A stretch of 64,000 bases of DNA from Heterodera schachtii (GCA_023374025.1 SIJG01000001.1:1399694-1463693), one strand, 5' to 3'. Numbered from the stretch's first letter, positions 23,033 through 34,225 are shown. Program-made: numbers and translations. The notes: generated by a model not told the origin, from the letters alone.

Positions 23033-23517
23033 CTCTGATGATGATGCAGGGCTGGATGGAGTCGAAGATGACAACCAATTGTTCATTTATTAGCCCCTTT
23101 TGTGTTTAATTGATTTTTTTTTTGGAAAATGTGCCAAATAAATTATTAAAAATTCTATTTATCCCCCCCCCCCCCCGGCACATAAATGGAGACTGGTAGA
23201 TTATTTTTCAACCTTCTCAGAAGGGGGTATATAATTGGAGACCGGCAGATTAATGGAGACTGGCATATAAAAAGAGCATATACGGTATGTTAAAATTTTA
23301 CATTATTTATTTTTCTTTTTAAATTAACATACAAAAATTGATAAATTTTGTTGAAAATTTTCTCAAAAATATACGATTTTTTTGATTTTTAAAAAAAGGA
23401 TTGAAAAGTAAAGCTCTTCCTTACTGTTAGAGTCCTTTCCCTCTCCAATAAAGCACCCTCTTTTGATTGGATTGAAAACAAAATCTTACCGAAAAACCAA
23501 ACTCAGGGATATATGAG

Positions 23518-24067
23518 TAGGGATGATATTTATAGTTTTTTCACTATTTTTTTTCCTGAGCTCCCCATAGTCTGAAATGCACGAAAAACATGTTTTTTTG
23601 GGCTGTTGTTAAGCTACTTTTCGAGTTATTAGCACCTATTTTCTAGGTTTTTATTTTTAGCACCTAAAAAACCTAAAAGAAATTTTTAAAACTTATTTTC
23701 ACCTATTTTGGCGTTTTGCCCAAAATTTGTTAACAAAACTGCAATAAAAACGAAAAATACACCCCAAAGAATCGACCCAAAAATTTTTAAAAACATACCC
23801 CTAAGAAATGAAAAATTTCTCAAAAATTCACCTCCAAAATTTATTTGTTTATTTTCTTGACGAGAATTTTTACTTTGAAAATTATATATGTACTTAATAA
23901 TTTGGCATAATATTTTTGGTTTTTGAATAAATTTTTCGATTTTACACCCCTAAATTTGGAACTTTTTGGCACCTATTTTCCCATTTTTAGCACCTATTTT
24001 GGGGGTTTTTTAGAACCTAAAACCTACCTATTTTGGCAGTTTTTAGCACCTATAAATATCATCCCTA
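23518..24067. mobile_element. Non-autonomous hAT element, 550 bp
   Basis: Ends TAGGGATGATATTTATAG and its exact reverse complement, with perfect 8-bp duplication TATATGAG at 23,510-23,517 and 24,068-24,075. Internal repeats of TTTTAGCACCTATTTT and CCTAAAA sit near both ends. There is no coding capacity. Confidence 0.93.
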
Positions 24068-24343
24068 TATATGAGGAATGGTTTTCAAATTCCCACGTCA
24101 ATGTTTTTTCAGAGTCAGTCCTATAAATGATGTTCTATTTTCTGAAAAAAGGAAATGATTTCAGACAGCATTATAGGAAATGGGGTATCTTTAAAACTTG
24201 CAAAAAAGTATTGTAATTAAATTATTCAAAATCATTTATTCAAAGTTCGAAACGCGACAGAATATTTGCGGGGGATTAAATAAGTTTAAATCGCGCGATT
24301 AAACATTCTCAATTATCAAATTAGCATGGTTATTATCTCTTTT

Positions 24344-25408
24344 TTATCTGTCGGTTAAATTATCCCAAACGTTCGTGATTCTTTCTGCAATAAATTTGGC
24401 ACCGAGTTTGAATATTGGTTGTTGACGAATGAATGCGTAAATCAAAATAGTAATGGAAATGGACACGATTTTGAATTCGAGAAAATCGTTGCCCTTTTCC
24501 AATAAATTTTTCATCAATTCGACAACATATGAAGCGACGCAAGCTGAGATGATGAGCATCACCACGCCAAACAGAGAGAAATCACCACCATTTTGTCGTT
24601 TCCGACGACGACGGCTTCGGGACGGACATTTGGTGGCACGCAATTGTTGAGGAACGGCACCAAATTTGGAGGAATGCCACAATTGGATGACCAGCTGCAC
24701 CATGCCGCTCGGCATTGGCACCGTGTGCGATGCCAACAAAACATTTTGGATGGCTTCTTTGTCTGGACCGGCACTCATTTTGCCAACCCATTTGCGCAAA
24801 ATGTTGAACATTTTGACAATTTGTCTCAATTTTGGGTGTTCGTCTGCTCGTGCCAAAATGTCGGCAATTGTGCCACACTTTCCGTCGACGGTAATTTTGG
24901 CTTCAATTTCTCTCTTCTTAAAAAATTCCACCAGTTTTTGGCCATGTTTTTGCAGTGCCTTTTCAACTTTATTTGCAAATTGTTCTGAAATGCCATTGTC
25001 CAAAAGTTGGCCCTTTTTCAATGCTTCACAATGTCTATCAACTTCAAAATTTATTTCCACCAAATCGTCGCCATTATTTTTAACAATTTTATCGGTGCTT
25101 TTCATCATTTTGCATTCCGCCAAAAGCAATGGCGCAATTAATGACCTTCGAAAATCATTTGGCAATAATAAATTTTTAAAAACAATTAGAAACTCACCCA
25201 AGTTGTTTTGCTTGTTCATCATCGAATTTTTCATTAAACTCTTAATAATTAATATAAGCAATTTTATTAATAAAATTTTACCGTTTATTTTTAAGAGCAG
25301 ATTTTCAAAGTCCGCAATATTAACTTCATTTTGATCACTTATGATGTCATTTCCAAAGATTTGTTTAATTGCTGCAGTGTTTATTAGAAATAAAAATAAA
25401 AAATTCAT
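24344..25408 (-). CDS. Signal-peptide protein with two C-terminal TM segments, unknown
   Basis: Three minus-strand exons (25408-25282, 25240-25198, 25145-24344) splice in phase to about 323 residues. The un-spliced frame happens to be open across both introns. The N-terminus MNFLFLFLINTAA... is a likely signal peptide. The middle (roughly residues 60-230) is charged and helical (FNEKFDDEQAKQLG, HCEALKKGQLLDNG). A very basic stretch SRSRRRRKR, a possible dibasic protease or nuclear-type signal, precedes two hydrophobic segments (LFGVVMLIISACVASYVV and IVSISITILIYAFI). I do not recognise the family. A lineage-specific secreted or membrane protein of a parasitic nematode is plausible. TGGCAT (ATGCCA on the gene strand) lies at 25,485-25,490, about 80 bp upstream. 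Confidence 0.65.
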   Translation of the reverse strand: MNFLFLFLINTAAIKQIFGNDIISDQNEVNIADFENLLLKINGKILLIKLLILIIKSLMKNSMMNKQNNLGEFLIVFKNLLLPNDFRRSLIAPLLLAECKMMKSTDKIVKNNGDDLVEINFEVDRHCEALKKGQLLDNGISEQFANKVEKALQKHGQKLVEFFKKREIEAKITVDGKCGTIADILARADEHPKLRQIVKMFNILRKWVGKMSAGPDKEAIQNVLLASHTVPMPSGMVQLVIQLWHSSKFGAVPQQLRATKCPSRSRRRRKRQNGGDFSLFGVVMLIISACVASYVVELMKNLLEKGNDFLEFKIVSISITILIYAFIRQQPIFKLGAKFIAERITNVWDNLTDR

Positions 25409-25484
25409 TTAAATGTTTCAAAATGAAAGAAAATAATAAATACTTTATTCAATATTCAATTTATTTATTCATTTAGAAATGATG

Positions 25485-25490
25485 TGGCAT
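25485..25490 (-). promoter_or_regulatory. DOG-box-like ATGCCA upstream of 24344-25408
   Basis: One hexamer about 80 bp before the ATG in gene orientation. A single copy has limited weight. Confidence 0.25.
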
Positions 25491-25499
25491 TTGTTTTCA

Positions 25500-26480
25500 T
25501 CAATTGTTATTGAAAATTAATATTGCGCAAACGGAAATGAATAAAAACAATTTTATGATCGATTTGAATATGCCAAATAAATTTGGGGTGTTCATTTTTA
25601 AATAATTTTCTAAAAAATCCCCCCCCCCCTAGGGAGGTTAAAAATGCCACGGAGCTTCAATTCTATGAAAAAAGAATGTCTGTTTTCACTAGAGGCGGAC
25701 GGGACCGGGACCTCGCCAGGGTTGTTGCCAGAATACCGGTCCCGGGTTTTTGAGTAAAACACCGGGACCGGAAGTCCCGGCAAAATGGGACTTATAATTC
25801 CTGTTAATCCCGATCTATCGTCAACATTATCGAGCAGACGGGCTAATAAATAACAGAATCCAAATTTTTAAAAAATGCACAAAAAGAACATTTTTTGTAC
25901 GAAATCTTTTAGCCAAGTCTCACTCAATATTCAAAAAAATTTTACCGGCTGCGCTTGTCGGACAATCGAACACTTATGTCCATTTTTTGAAAAATGAGAA
26001 CAAAACTGAACCCAAAATCCTAAAATTGATCATTTTTGATAAAAATCTATAAAAAAATTTCAACTATTTTTCTGGATAAAGTGCTAAGCTTAAGTAGCTT
26101 TGAAAAGCAAAGCAAAAAAAAAACTGACAAGTTTTGAGTTGTAAACAGACAAATATTTGCAAAAAGGTGCAAAAAAGTGCCGCCTCCGGCGGCGGGTTCT
26201 CCCTTTCCAATTTTGATCATTTTTGAAAAAATCTCGGTCTCGTACGGGACTCTCGACCCGAAAGTTTGACCGGCACCGTGAGTCTCAAAACGGATTTTAG
26301 TCCCAGTGCCGCTTCAAGTCCCTCCAGGTCTCGTTCATTTCAAAATTTCGGTTTTTGTTTTAAAAAAGCTTCAAAAAAAAATTATTACTCATAATATTTT
26401 CAATAAGTTTCACAAATTTGGTGTTCTGAATTCTTTTGTTATCATGTAAAAATAAAAATTTTCACATAATTTTTTAGTAT
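25500..26480. other. Decayed repeat region
   Basis: Contains GGGACCGG/CCGGTCCCGG/AGTCCCGG repeats (25,690-25,800 and 26,230-26,330). It also has a CAGGGTTGTTGCCAG piece that looks like one end of a hAT-type element without a matching partner. No exon seen. Confidence 0.4.
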
Positions 26481-26617
26481 TAATTGGATGATTAATGTGA
26501 TTGTGTGCCATTACTTCACTTTAACCCACACATTAAATTCTAATTCCATCGCTTCCTCTCGGTCGCTTTTAGCCTCAATTTTCTTCTTTCTTTTATCTTC
26601 TCTACTTTCCCTCTTCA

Positions 26618-28932
26618 TCAATCCATGTTCAGCAGTTGTGCCAGCTGGTCCCCGGTCAGCTTCATGTCCACGCACGGCAAATTGCCAAGTAATGGGCCCA
26701 CTTCGATGCGTGACAGTGTCATTGGCAAAGTGACAACCGACTTCCGTGCCGTGTGTCGTTGGCGTTGTAATGGCAATGGTGCTGCTGTTTTGCACGCCAT
26801 TTGTTTGCCAGAACCCCATGCCAAATTGGTGCCATCTTTCGCTGATTTGCACGCCATTTGTTTGCCATAACCCCATGCCAAATTGGTGCCATCTTTCGCT
26901 GATTTGCACGCCATTTGTTTGCCATAACCCCATGCCAAATTGGTGCCATCTTTCGCTGATTTGCACGCCATTTGTTTGCCATAACCCCATGCGGTGCCAT
27001 CTTTCGCTGATTTGCACGCCATTTGTTTGCCATAATCTCGTGCCAAATTTGTGCCATTTTGCACCAAATTAGCCCACCAATCTCCGTCATATTTGCATTT
27101 TTCATTCGCACAGAGACAGGGACAAGCTTTGGAAAGCCACCAGCGTTCACCTGTTACGAAATTACACATTTATAAATGAAATGCTAATTGTAAGACAAAA
27201 GCGCCAAATTTGGAGAAACGCTGATGCCATTATTATTTATTTTTAAATAATTAGAATGAATTCCAAGATGCAAAATTATAATAATAATAATTGATAATAG
27301 GCCTCCATCCTCTAGAAGTCACCATAGTTACCCTTTTGAAGCGCATCCAATTGATACTGCTGGCCATTCTACAAAAATAAAAGCAATTATTGGCTTTTTT
27401 ATGTCATTAACGGCTGGCGAAATTTCTTCTTTTGGCCAATGTGCCTTTTTCAAAATGAGAACATGGATAAATTTTAGAATTCAAAATTTATTTTAAACCG
27501 AATTTTGTGTTCGGCGGTGCCTTAAAGAAATCTTTGTGTATTGTAATTTTTTAACCGTCTTGTTAAAAAAATTGTGCCTCCAAAAATTGGCCAAATTCTG
27601 AGTGTCTTGAATTCATTTAAAAATTTGGTCATCATTTTTTACGTGTTCAAATGCGCAAATATAATCGTCATTGTCTGCTGTTGTGCCCACAGTTTTTTGC
27701 CTGCCCAACACTCCGACGTATTCGAACAGAGGTGCCCCGGCATCGATGTCATCCAATGTTTGGAGGGCCCATTCAATTAGGCAGTCTTTGAAGAACACCT
27801 TTATTAATGTTAATTAATTAATTAGTTTATTAATTAATCCAGAGTTTTGAACAACAAAATTTTACTGTTTCACATGCAATAAAATAAACTGTATATGATA
27901 CACGAGGGGTTGGACCAGGTTTTAGATCTTTTTAGGACGGAATGCCGGATTTTCCGGTTTTGTGCCTTTCAAAATCATCATTGCTGTTTTACTCTCTGTA
28001 CGGTAATATTCTGTTATGAAACCATAGCTTACTTGAAAGCGCGCAGCGGGACGTACAATCGGACCAATTTTGCATGGCAAATCCTGGAAAATTTATTTAT
28101 AACTAAATTTATATTTTATCTTTAATGAAACATAATTAAAGAAATAATTAGAGCGAAATTCCATTTCTATATATATTTTTTTGCCTAAATTTTATAATTT
28201 TACTTTAAAAACGGTTAGGGACGGGGTCCGGACAATCATCAGTCAGTGGATAATCCTTCAATGATCAATCCGTCATGGATAATCCGTCAGTGGTTTCATC
28301 AGCAAATTTTTTTTGAGCAATGATCAAAATCTAACGAAAATGATTGTTAAATTTAATAAATATGATTTTTTACAGATTTTTAACATTTCTAGTTACTTTA
28401 TATTTCAATTAATTGACCATCTTGAGAAATTATCATTTAATTCTTTTAAAAATGATTATTTCATAATTTTTTTAAATAACACAATTCAATTTTTAGCGAC
28501 TTAAATAAAATTTTTCACACGATTTTAAATAAATCTGGGTGTTTTTAAATAAATTTTGCTTATGGATTCATTACTGACGGATTGTCCACTGACGGTTGTC
28601 CACTTACTGACGGATTGTCCACTGACAAATTGACCACTGATGGATTGTCCACTGACGGATTGTCCGGGAGCCAGTTGGACTCATAATTCTCACCACATTT
28701 TCGCCATTTTCTCTGCTCGTGATATATTCAAATGGGCTAATTGTGTCTTTGTTCTCCGTGTTGATCACTCGCAATTTGTTCATTTCTTTGCCTTTGCTCA
28801 AGTCATTGTCCACGACAAAGTCGGCGGCAGTAGGAATTTCACTGAAATTTAAATTAAAATATTTATTTTCAATTTTACAGACTCCAGAGAAGGCAGAAAA
28901 TCGTCATGTCTGGCATCTTGAATAACATCCAT
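26618..28932 (-). CDS. SET-like protein without catalytic core, with 19-aa repeat tail
   Basis: Exons on the minus strand (about 28,932-28,880, 28,841-28,694, about 28,083-28,035, about 27,793-27,637, about 27,365-27,320, 27,150-26,618) splice in phase. They read DLSKGKEMNKLRVINTENKD...FEYITS (pre-SET lead of H3K9-type methyltransferases), then LEYVG-like TLDDIDAGAPLFEYVGVLG (SET-N), QYQLDALQKGNYG, and a post-SET cysteine motif CPCLCANEKCK. Such enzymes methylate histone lysines in the nucleus. The pre-SET cysteine clusters and the segment with RFINHSC and the catalytic Tyr are missing, although the frame is intact. The tail has five GKQMACK repeats in a 57-nt unit (about 26,795-27,060). It is either a relic kept open or a repurposed protein. 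A foldback element sits in intron 2. Confidence 0.6.
26795..27060 (-). repeat. 57-bp coding tandem repeat (five units)
   Basis: Units encode GKQMACKSAKDGTNLAWGY and are almost identical. One unit lacks two codons (DGTAWG). The near-identity at DNA level indicates recent amplification, and the period and the deletion are both multiples of three. Confidence 0.9.
28223..28671. mobile_element. Foldback element with GACGGATTGTCCACT repeats, ~450 bp
   Basis: The left arm holds two to three copies of (G)ATAATCCGTCAGTG and the right arm (28,560-28,671) six copies of CTGACGGATTGTCCA in inverse orientation. The outer ends CCGGACAATC and GATTGTCCGG pair. The architecture is the same as the elements at 1,584 and 40,991 but with a different motif. 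No clear target duplication was found. It lies just inside a SET-gene intron. Confidence 0.7.
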
Positions 28933-30570
28933 TGATTGACTTAATGTTTAGCAAAAATTATAGAGAAAAAATCTTAATTTATTTGTCATTATCAACAAAA
29001 TTTTGGCTAAGGCGGTGCCGAAAAGCGCCGTCAAGAAAATTTGCACGATTTTAATAATATTGATTTGTTGGACCGGATTTTTGTGTCACAAATAAAATTT
29101 GGTTTTTGATTATTAAAAAAAAAAAGAAAATTTCTGAGGTATGGATCATTAGATGGCGCATATAATTTCAGAAAAATCAGAAAAGGATCATCATTGTCCG
29201 CAAGTCTGAAAATTTTTGTTCACCGACAGAATACAATTGGCATCCCGGCAATTTTGAAGTTTGCCGAGTTGTTACTCAAAAACCATAAATGAGAATGTTT
29301 ATTCATATAACTTTCTCAAAAGCAACCAAATTTTAAAATTTGATATCATTCGATAGCCCTAATTGTTTTTTATTTGCCTAAAAAATTTCAAAAAAATTCG
29401 TTAAGATTCAAAAAAAAAGTTATGACAAAAATGTTGAAAATCTCTTGTGTTTTGAGCTTCTCAGGTCGTAACTTTGAAACAATGATGATTTTTTTCAAAT
29501 TTTGCAGGATAATAGAAAACCCTTTGGATTACCGAAAGATATCAATGTTTTAAAATTTGGTTCATTTTGGACGAAGTTATAAATAATTTTCTGTCAAAAA
29601 TTTTCCATTTGATGGTTTCTGACTAACGTCATAGCACAATTTAGAAAATAATTTAATTTAAAGAAATAAAAAGCGACCAGTTTTTTTTTTTTTTTTGACT
29701 TTGGCGATGGAACGGCGGCGGGTGGAGAGACCGTTTAAATAGAGTAGAAAAAAGGCAAAAAACGGCGACGATAATTATTTGCTGACTAATTATTAATTGG
29801 TCTTCTGCTGCAGCTTTCGCAGCACATTTTTTTGTGTCATTTTATTTTTGCTTTCTTTAACAGCATGTTTTTTCGTCTACACCAACAAAAACTGTGATTT
29901 CTTTTTGCTAATTAATGTGCGAACAAATAAAATTATTGCGCACATTTGCGACAATTATCGTCGGTCCGTTTTCTTTTGCGTAATTTTTTAGTAATAAGAA
30001 AAAATAATTAAATTAGTGTTCGCCTACGACTCGAATCGGAGAAACGTGAATTTTAGGGTTGAAATGTCTTAAAATGAGTTTATAATAATTTAAGTATGTG
30101 TGTTTGAGTTTTTTCTCTTCTCCTTTTTCGACTTTGTGTAAGAATTTCATCGACCCAAATAAATTCAAGGAAAAGCATTTTTCTATTCAATATTCGATTA
30201 TATATTATATTTCTATGTCATTGAAAGAATAAGCATATGTATAATATTTAATATTTCGTCGCTTACACTTATAGGGTAAGAGATGACAGCAGATTCATTC
30301 ATTATTTAGCAACGCTTTAGTATTTTATATATGCATTCAAATACATATTTTATTTTACAATTTCTCCAATTTTTTTTCTTAATCTATAGTGAATTTGTCG
30401 TTTTATAGTAATTATTTTACGTTGAGTTAAAGAAAAATTTTAAAAATACAACAATTGAAAATTAATACAAAATTTCTTCATAGGGTTATCATTTTATAGT
30501 GAATATTTTTTCGGTTTTTTGTCAGTATTTAGCGCAGTGATCTAAGCTACCAAATTCAATTATCCCAAAA
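28933..30570. other. Gene-free stretch
   Basis: Contains a diverged hairpin repeat (29,011-29,032), an old dispersed repeat at 29,290-29,640 (ATCATTCGATAGC-type words), a T run near 29,680 and AT-rich sequence. Nothing coding is supported, although it must hold the promoters of the flanking genes. Confidence 0.4.
29011..29032. repeat. Dispersed hairpin repeat, copy 6 (diverged)
   Basis: GGCGGTGCCGAAAAGCGCCG: same stem, with the GATA loop altered to GAAA and one stem change. Confidence 0.55.
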
Positions 30571-30788
30571 ATGATTTCTTCCCAAATGTTCATTTTGGCA
30601 CTGCTTTTCATTTGTGCTTCGCTTCTTTGCTTTTTTGCTGTTTCTTCTGCTGCTTCAGATGATGGGCTTGAAAATGTAAACCCGAGCAAAAATGTGCACA
30701 ATTTTTTGGCCGAATTTGGAGGTGAATTTATCTTTTTAAAATTGGTCAAATTATCAAATTGACTGTTTTTTTAGATAATGGTCATTAG
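30571..30788 (+). CDS. Small secreted peptide, 54 aa, unknown
   Basis: Exon 1 (30,571-30,721) encodes a strong signal peptide (MISSQMFILALLFICASLLC...SSA) and a short mature region with NPSKNVHNFLAEFG. It then splices at GTGAAT to a tiny exon (30,775-30,788) that adds NGH and TAG, in phase. The mature product would be about 25 residues without cysteines, like a processed neuropeptide-size or effector-type peptide. No known plant-hormone-mimic motif (CLE, CEP, IDA, RALF) is visible. The start is the first ATG after a stop-rich upstream, and there is no second hydrophobic segment. The signal peptide is convincing. The second exon is less certain because reading through exon 1 also stays open to 30,762. 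Confidence 0.55.
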
Positions 30789-31263
30789 AGGATTTTAGAG
30801 GTTTATTATTCAGTCTCATTGTCAGCTGTCGGATGAGAAGATGTTATGGCTTTTGGGCGATGATGCACATTTTATGCCTTTTCTGACTGATCATAACAAA
30901 CATTTCCATTTTATCACTTTCCGTAGATCATAGTTATTATTATTTTTTTGTCAATTAGTTATACTGTAGTTAAAAATCCACATGAATTTAGGCATCGGAA
31001 AATTTAGGCACTATGATAGTAATTTAAATTTTAAAATAAAGTTGGAAAATTGAAGCCTAGCCCTATCCTACTAAGCCTAGTTCTTGGCTAGTCTAAGCCC
31101 AGGTCTAGTCTAACGCTAAGTCTTAATTACCGAAACCAACAAAAAATGATTTTCTACATTTTTTCTTTTGCACCTTTTGCCATGTCTATGCAGAAATTAT
31201 TTCCAATTCAGAAATTAAATTATTTTCAAAATCATATTACTCTCGAAAAACCTTATACGAAAA

Positions 31264-31581
31264 ATGAAAAACAAAATATTCATATCCATTAGATGGTGTC
31301 CAAAAAGTTTTCCCTGGTCCGCCAACACCACATGGAACCGTAAAGTGATCAAAAACCGTGTGATCCGAAACAAGAGGATTTTCATGAAAAAAAATTTACG
31401 TGCGAAATGGGACTTATTGGTTAGCAATTCATTTGTCCAATTGAATTTCCAAAAGATCTATTTTGATACAATCAAATTCCATAAAGCCAAACTCTTGGCA
31501 GATGAAATGAAGCAAGTTGGGATTCAAAGGTGTCGACTTCTCATGCCATTCTTTTTCCGGGTGAACAATCTACACCATTGA
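31264..31581 (+). CDS. Unassigned 105-codon ORF
   Basis: A continuous + strand frame rich in basic residues (KNRVIRNKRIFMKKNLRAKW). Both ends are ordinary AT-rich sequence and no splice partners are obvious. It is possibly a remnant of a transposon or of a decayed gene. I recognise no domain. Confidence 0.2.
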   Translation: MKNKIFISIRWCPKSFPWSANTTWNRKVIKNRVIRNKRIFMKKNLRAKWDLLVSNSFVQLNFQKIYFDTIKFHKAKLLADEMKQVGIQRCRLLMPFFFRVNNLHH

Positions 31582-32019
31582 AGCAGCACATAAACACCAA
31601 AAATAGTAGGGCTCGGAATTTAAGTTAAATGATTTTTTTTTTTTTTTGCTGATTCTAAATGGCCTTAAAAAGGGTTCTACACTTTGTTTGAAGCTTCTAA
31701 GATACATTCTTATTTGACTTTTTATGATTTTTTGTATTTTTATAACTTTTTTGTGATTTTTTCACTTTTAGGCAAAATTTGAATTTCAGCAAAGAAAATG
31801 CCGCAAAATAAAGGCTCGATCGGTGAAAAGGCAATTTAAATCGGGCAGAAATTTTCATAATTATTGAGAAAACCTGGGCAAATGAAGTTTTTGTTAATTT
31901 TTTACTAAGTCATTCAAATAAAGGCATTCTCCACCAATCAATAAATAATTCAAATAGGCTCGGTAACAAATGCACCCCTTAGAAGTGCTCTCTGATCAGT
32001 GGTGCCGATTCTGATCACT

Positions 32020-33013
32020 TTAGGCTGCTGATCGGCTGATCATCTTGCCCGGCTTCTTCTTCACTTTCAACTTCGCCTCTTCGCATGTGTCCGTCACCAA
32101 CTTTTGCTTCACCTTCTCAGCATAACTCGCCATCAGCGGTCCGTTCAATTTGTTTCTGTATATGAAAAACAGTGGGCCTAAAAATTCTTCGAGCACCAAT
32201 TGTTTCGGCTTAAATTTATCTGTCAATGAATTCGTTTTTTGTTTTTTATAGAATTCATTAATTGCATTTTTGGACTCGCCAAATGAATTGAGTGCACTTT
32301 TCGATTTCTTCAAAATCTGTGAAAAGAACTCCTTGCCAGCCTCACACATTGACGACCAATCTAATAGATTAAAAAATTTTATAAAGCACAATTTTTATTC
32401 CATTGTAACCATAATATATTTAGGAAACGGTTTAATTTAGTGCGGTATTGAAATCCTATCCCTCGTCGGGGTTCGGGGTTGTCGGGGTCAGAAAGTTCTG
32501 GGTAGGAGTTGACCAAATCGTTCGGGGTTGGGGTCGGGGTTTTCAATTTTTGTCTTTCATAAAATGGGACGACCCTGTGGGGATTAATTCTGTATTTTAC
32601 ATCCCGTTGGCCCTTGGAAAAAGCGTTTTAAATAAATTAGCAAAAAAGTTTACTGTACATAAATTAAACGCAAAAAAAAGTCTGCTAACTCCTCACGGTT
32701 GTCCGGGGAAAACGTAAACTTTTTTTTAGAAATTCCTAAATCCCACCAAACAGCTTGAGGATTTTTGTTTTAAAAAGAGTAAGTCCTAATAATGTAATTT
32801 GTTAATTACCCAATCCAATTTCTTTCATTAATTCCCACAGTTTTGCATTTTCTTCTCCCACTCTCTTCACAATTTCCTTCTGTTCTTTCTCGTTTAAATT
32901 TTTGTTTTCAAAGCGTTTCCATTGTTTTTGATATTCTTCCGACATCTTTTCAAGTTCAATCAAATAATTGTCAACTTTAATATTTCTTAATCCATTTAAG
33001 GCCTCTAATAATC
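32020..33013 (-). CDS. 3' exons of an unassigned helical protein
   Basis: Two minus-strand exons (33,013-32,810 and 32,360-32,020) join in phase (KEIGL-D-WSSMCEAGKEFF) through GTAATT and a TTAG acceptor. They encode about 180 residues that are lysine/glutamate-rich and strongly helical or coiled (SEEYQKQWKRFENKNLNEKE, GEENAKLWELMKEIG). The protein ends KKPGKMISRSAA and TAA. The 5' exons were not identified. They may be those at 35,240-35,665 with transposons inserted between, but the phases I can find do not join. The family is unknown. Confidence 0.45.
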
Positions 33014-33355
33014 CTTAAAATGAAAAGAATTTTTAATTTGGTTGCCTTGAGCAATAAAATAATTATAATTTTTTAATATTTTACACCTCGGCAATTTTTA
33101 TGAAAACGATTTTAAATGGATTTACACCCCAATTATTATTGTTATTATTAGGGCTGTGTAGACAAACGCAAAATAGGTAAATAGGCACAAAAATAGGCAA
33201 ATAAAAATTACTTAAAAATTTACAAAACACAATATTTTGGGTCATTTTTTAGGGGTATATTTTTCGTTTTTATTTGCCTTTTTGTTAATGATTTTTTCGT
33301 AAATCATGAAAATATGCACCAAAAATAGCAAAATAGACACAAAATAGGTGCCTAG

Positions 33356-33857
33356 CATGGATGTTGCAAGTTTCGCCTTTCACCTTTCGCAAGTTTCGCA
33401 TTTTCGCTTTTTTTGGGCCTTTCGCTTTCGCTTTTCGCCTTTCGCTTTTTGGCTGAAAAGCGAAAAAAAAGTACACCCCTAAAGACGCGGCCCCCACCCC
33501 TTGTTTCCGAAAATGTTTTTGAAAAGCGCACCGAAAAATTGTAAATTTTTGAGCCTCGATTTTCAAAAAGTGAAATATGCTTTTTATAAATTTCTATACA
33601 AAAATCTACGATAAAAAAAGAAATAAAAAATAAAAGCAAATAAACAGAACAGTTAAGAATTAAAGGCGAATTTTTAAGTCTGTCAAATTCATCTAATCTT
33701 TGGAAGAAAATTTCGTCTTTTCGCCTTTCGCAAGTTTCGCATTTTTCGCTTTTTTTGGGCATTTCACTTTCGCTTTTTCGCTTTCGCTTTTTATTTTACT
33801 TTCGCAAATTTCGCTTTTCGCCTTTCGCTTTTTATTTTTCAATTTGCAACATCCCTG
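33356..33857. mobile_element. Non-autonomous hAT element, 502 bp
   Basis: Left end CATGGATGTTGCAA and right end TTGCAACATCCCTG are inverted repeats with one mismatch, flanked by the exact 8-bp duplication GTGCCTAG (33,348-33,355 and 33,858-33,865). The interior flanks are tandem TTTCGCCTTTCGC/TTTCGCTTTT repeats. The element sits inside an older GGCAAATA/TAGGCAC-rich repeat (about 33,150-34,000). Confidence 0.92.
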
Positions 33858-34134
33858 GTGCCTAGGCATTAAGCACAAAAATTCCAAATTATGCATTGTA
33901 GAATTGATCCAAGAAGCTTCAAATCAAGTTAAAAACTCGTTTTTTGTGCTTATCTCAACGTTAAATGCACGCAAAAATTTTAGGCATTTGCCTAAAAAAG
34001 GTGAAATATTTAAAAAAGTAAAAAGAAATAAATTTGTTAAAATAAAGTGAGTGATTATTTACTATTTCTTTGCCCGCGACTTCATTAAGCCTCACATCAA
34101 GCTGAGGCGTTGCGTTTGAATTTTAATTTTTATC

Positions 34135-34225
34135 TTAAACTTTTTTCAAAAATTTGAAAAATAAAAAATAAAATTTGTCTCATTTTTTAGCCCATTGCCT
34201 TTGCCCCAGTCGAATAAGTCGCGAT
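34135..34225. repeat. LINE target-site duplication, left copy
   Basis: 91 bp identical to 35,142-35,232, beginning TTAAACTTTTTTCAAAAATT and ending AATAAGTCGCGAT. Confidence 0.93.

Larger units (their letters stand above)
21985..23289. mobile_element. TA-flanked inverted-repeat element with nested insertion
   Basis: The left end CCGTATATGCTCTTTTTATA-TGCCA (about 21,986-22,010) and its reverse complement at about 23,262-23,286 are exact. Each is bordered by TA, as expected for Tc1/mariner-type or related elements. Just inside both ends are direct ~60-bp copies containing ACCTTCTCAGAAGGGGGTA and AATGGAGACTGG. The middle is interrupted by the element at 22,378-23,032. No transposase was found. 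Confidence 0.7.

Noticed and set aside
28313..28504. Asn/Phe-rich ORF inside the foldback element
   Set aside because: AT-rich loop sequence of a non-autonomous element, no family.
31040..31130. CTAGTCTAAGCC words resembling nematode telomere repeat TTAGGC
   Set aside because: Only isolated, irregular matches with no run of tandem TTAGGC.
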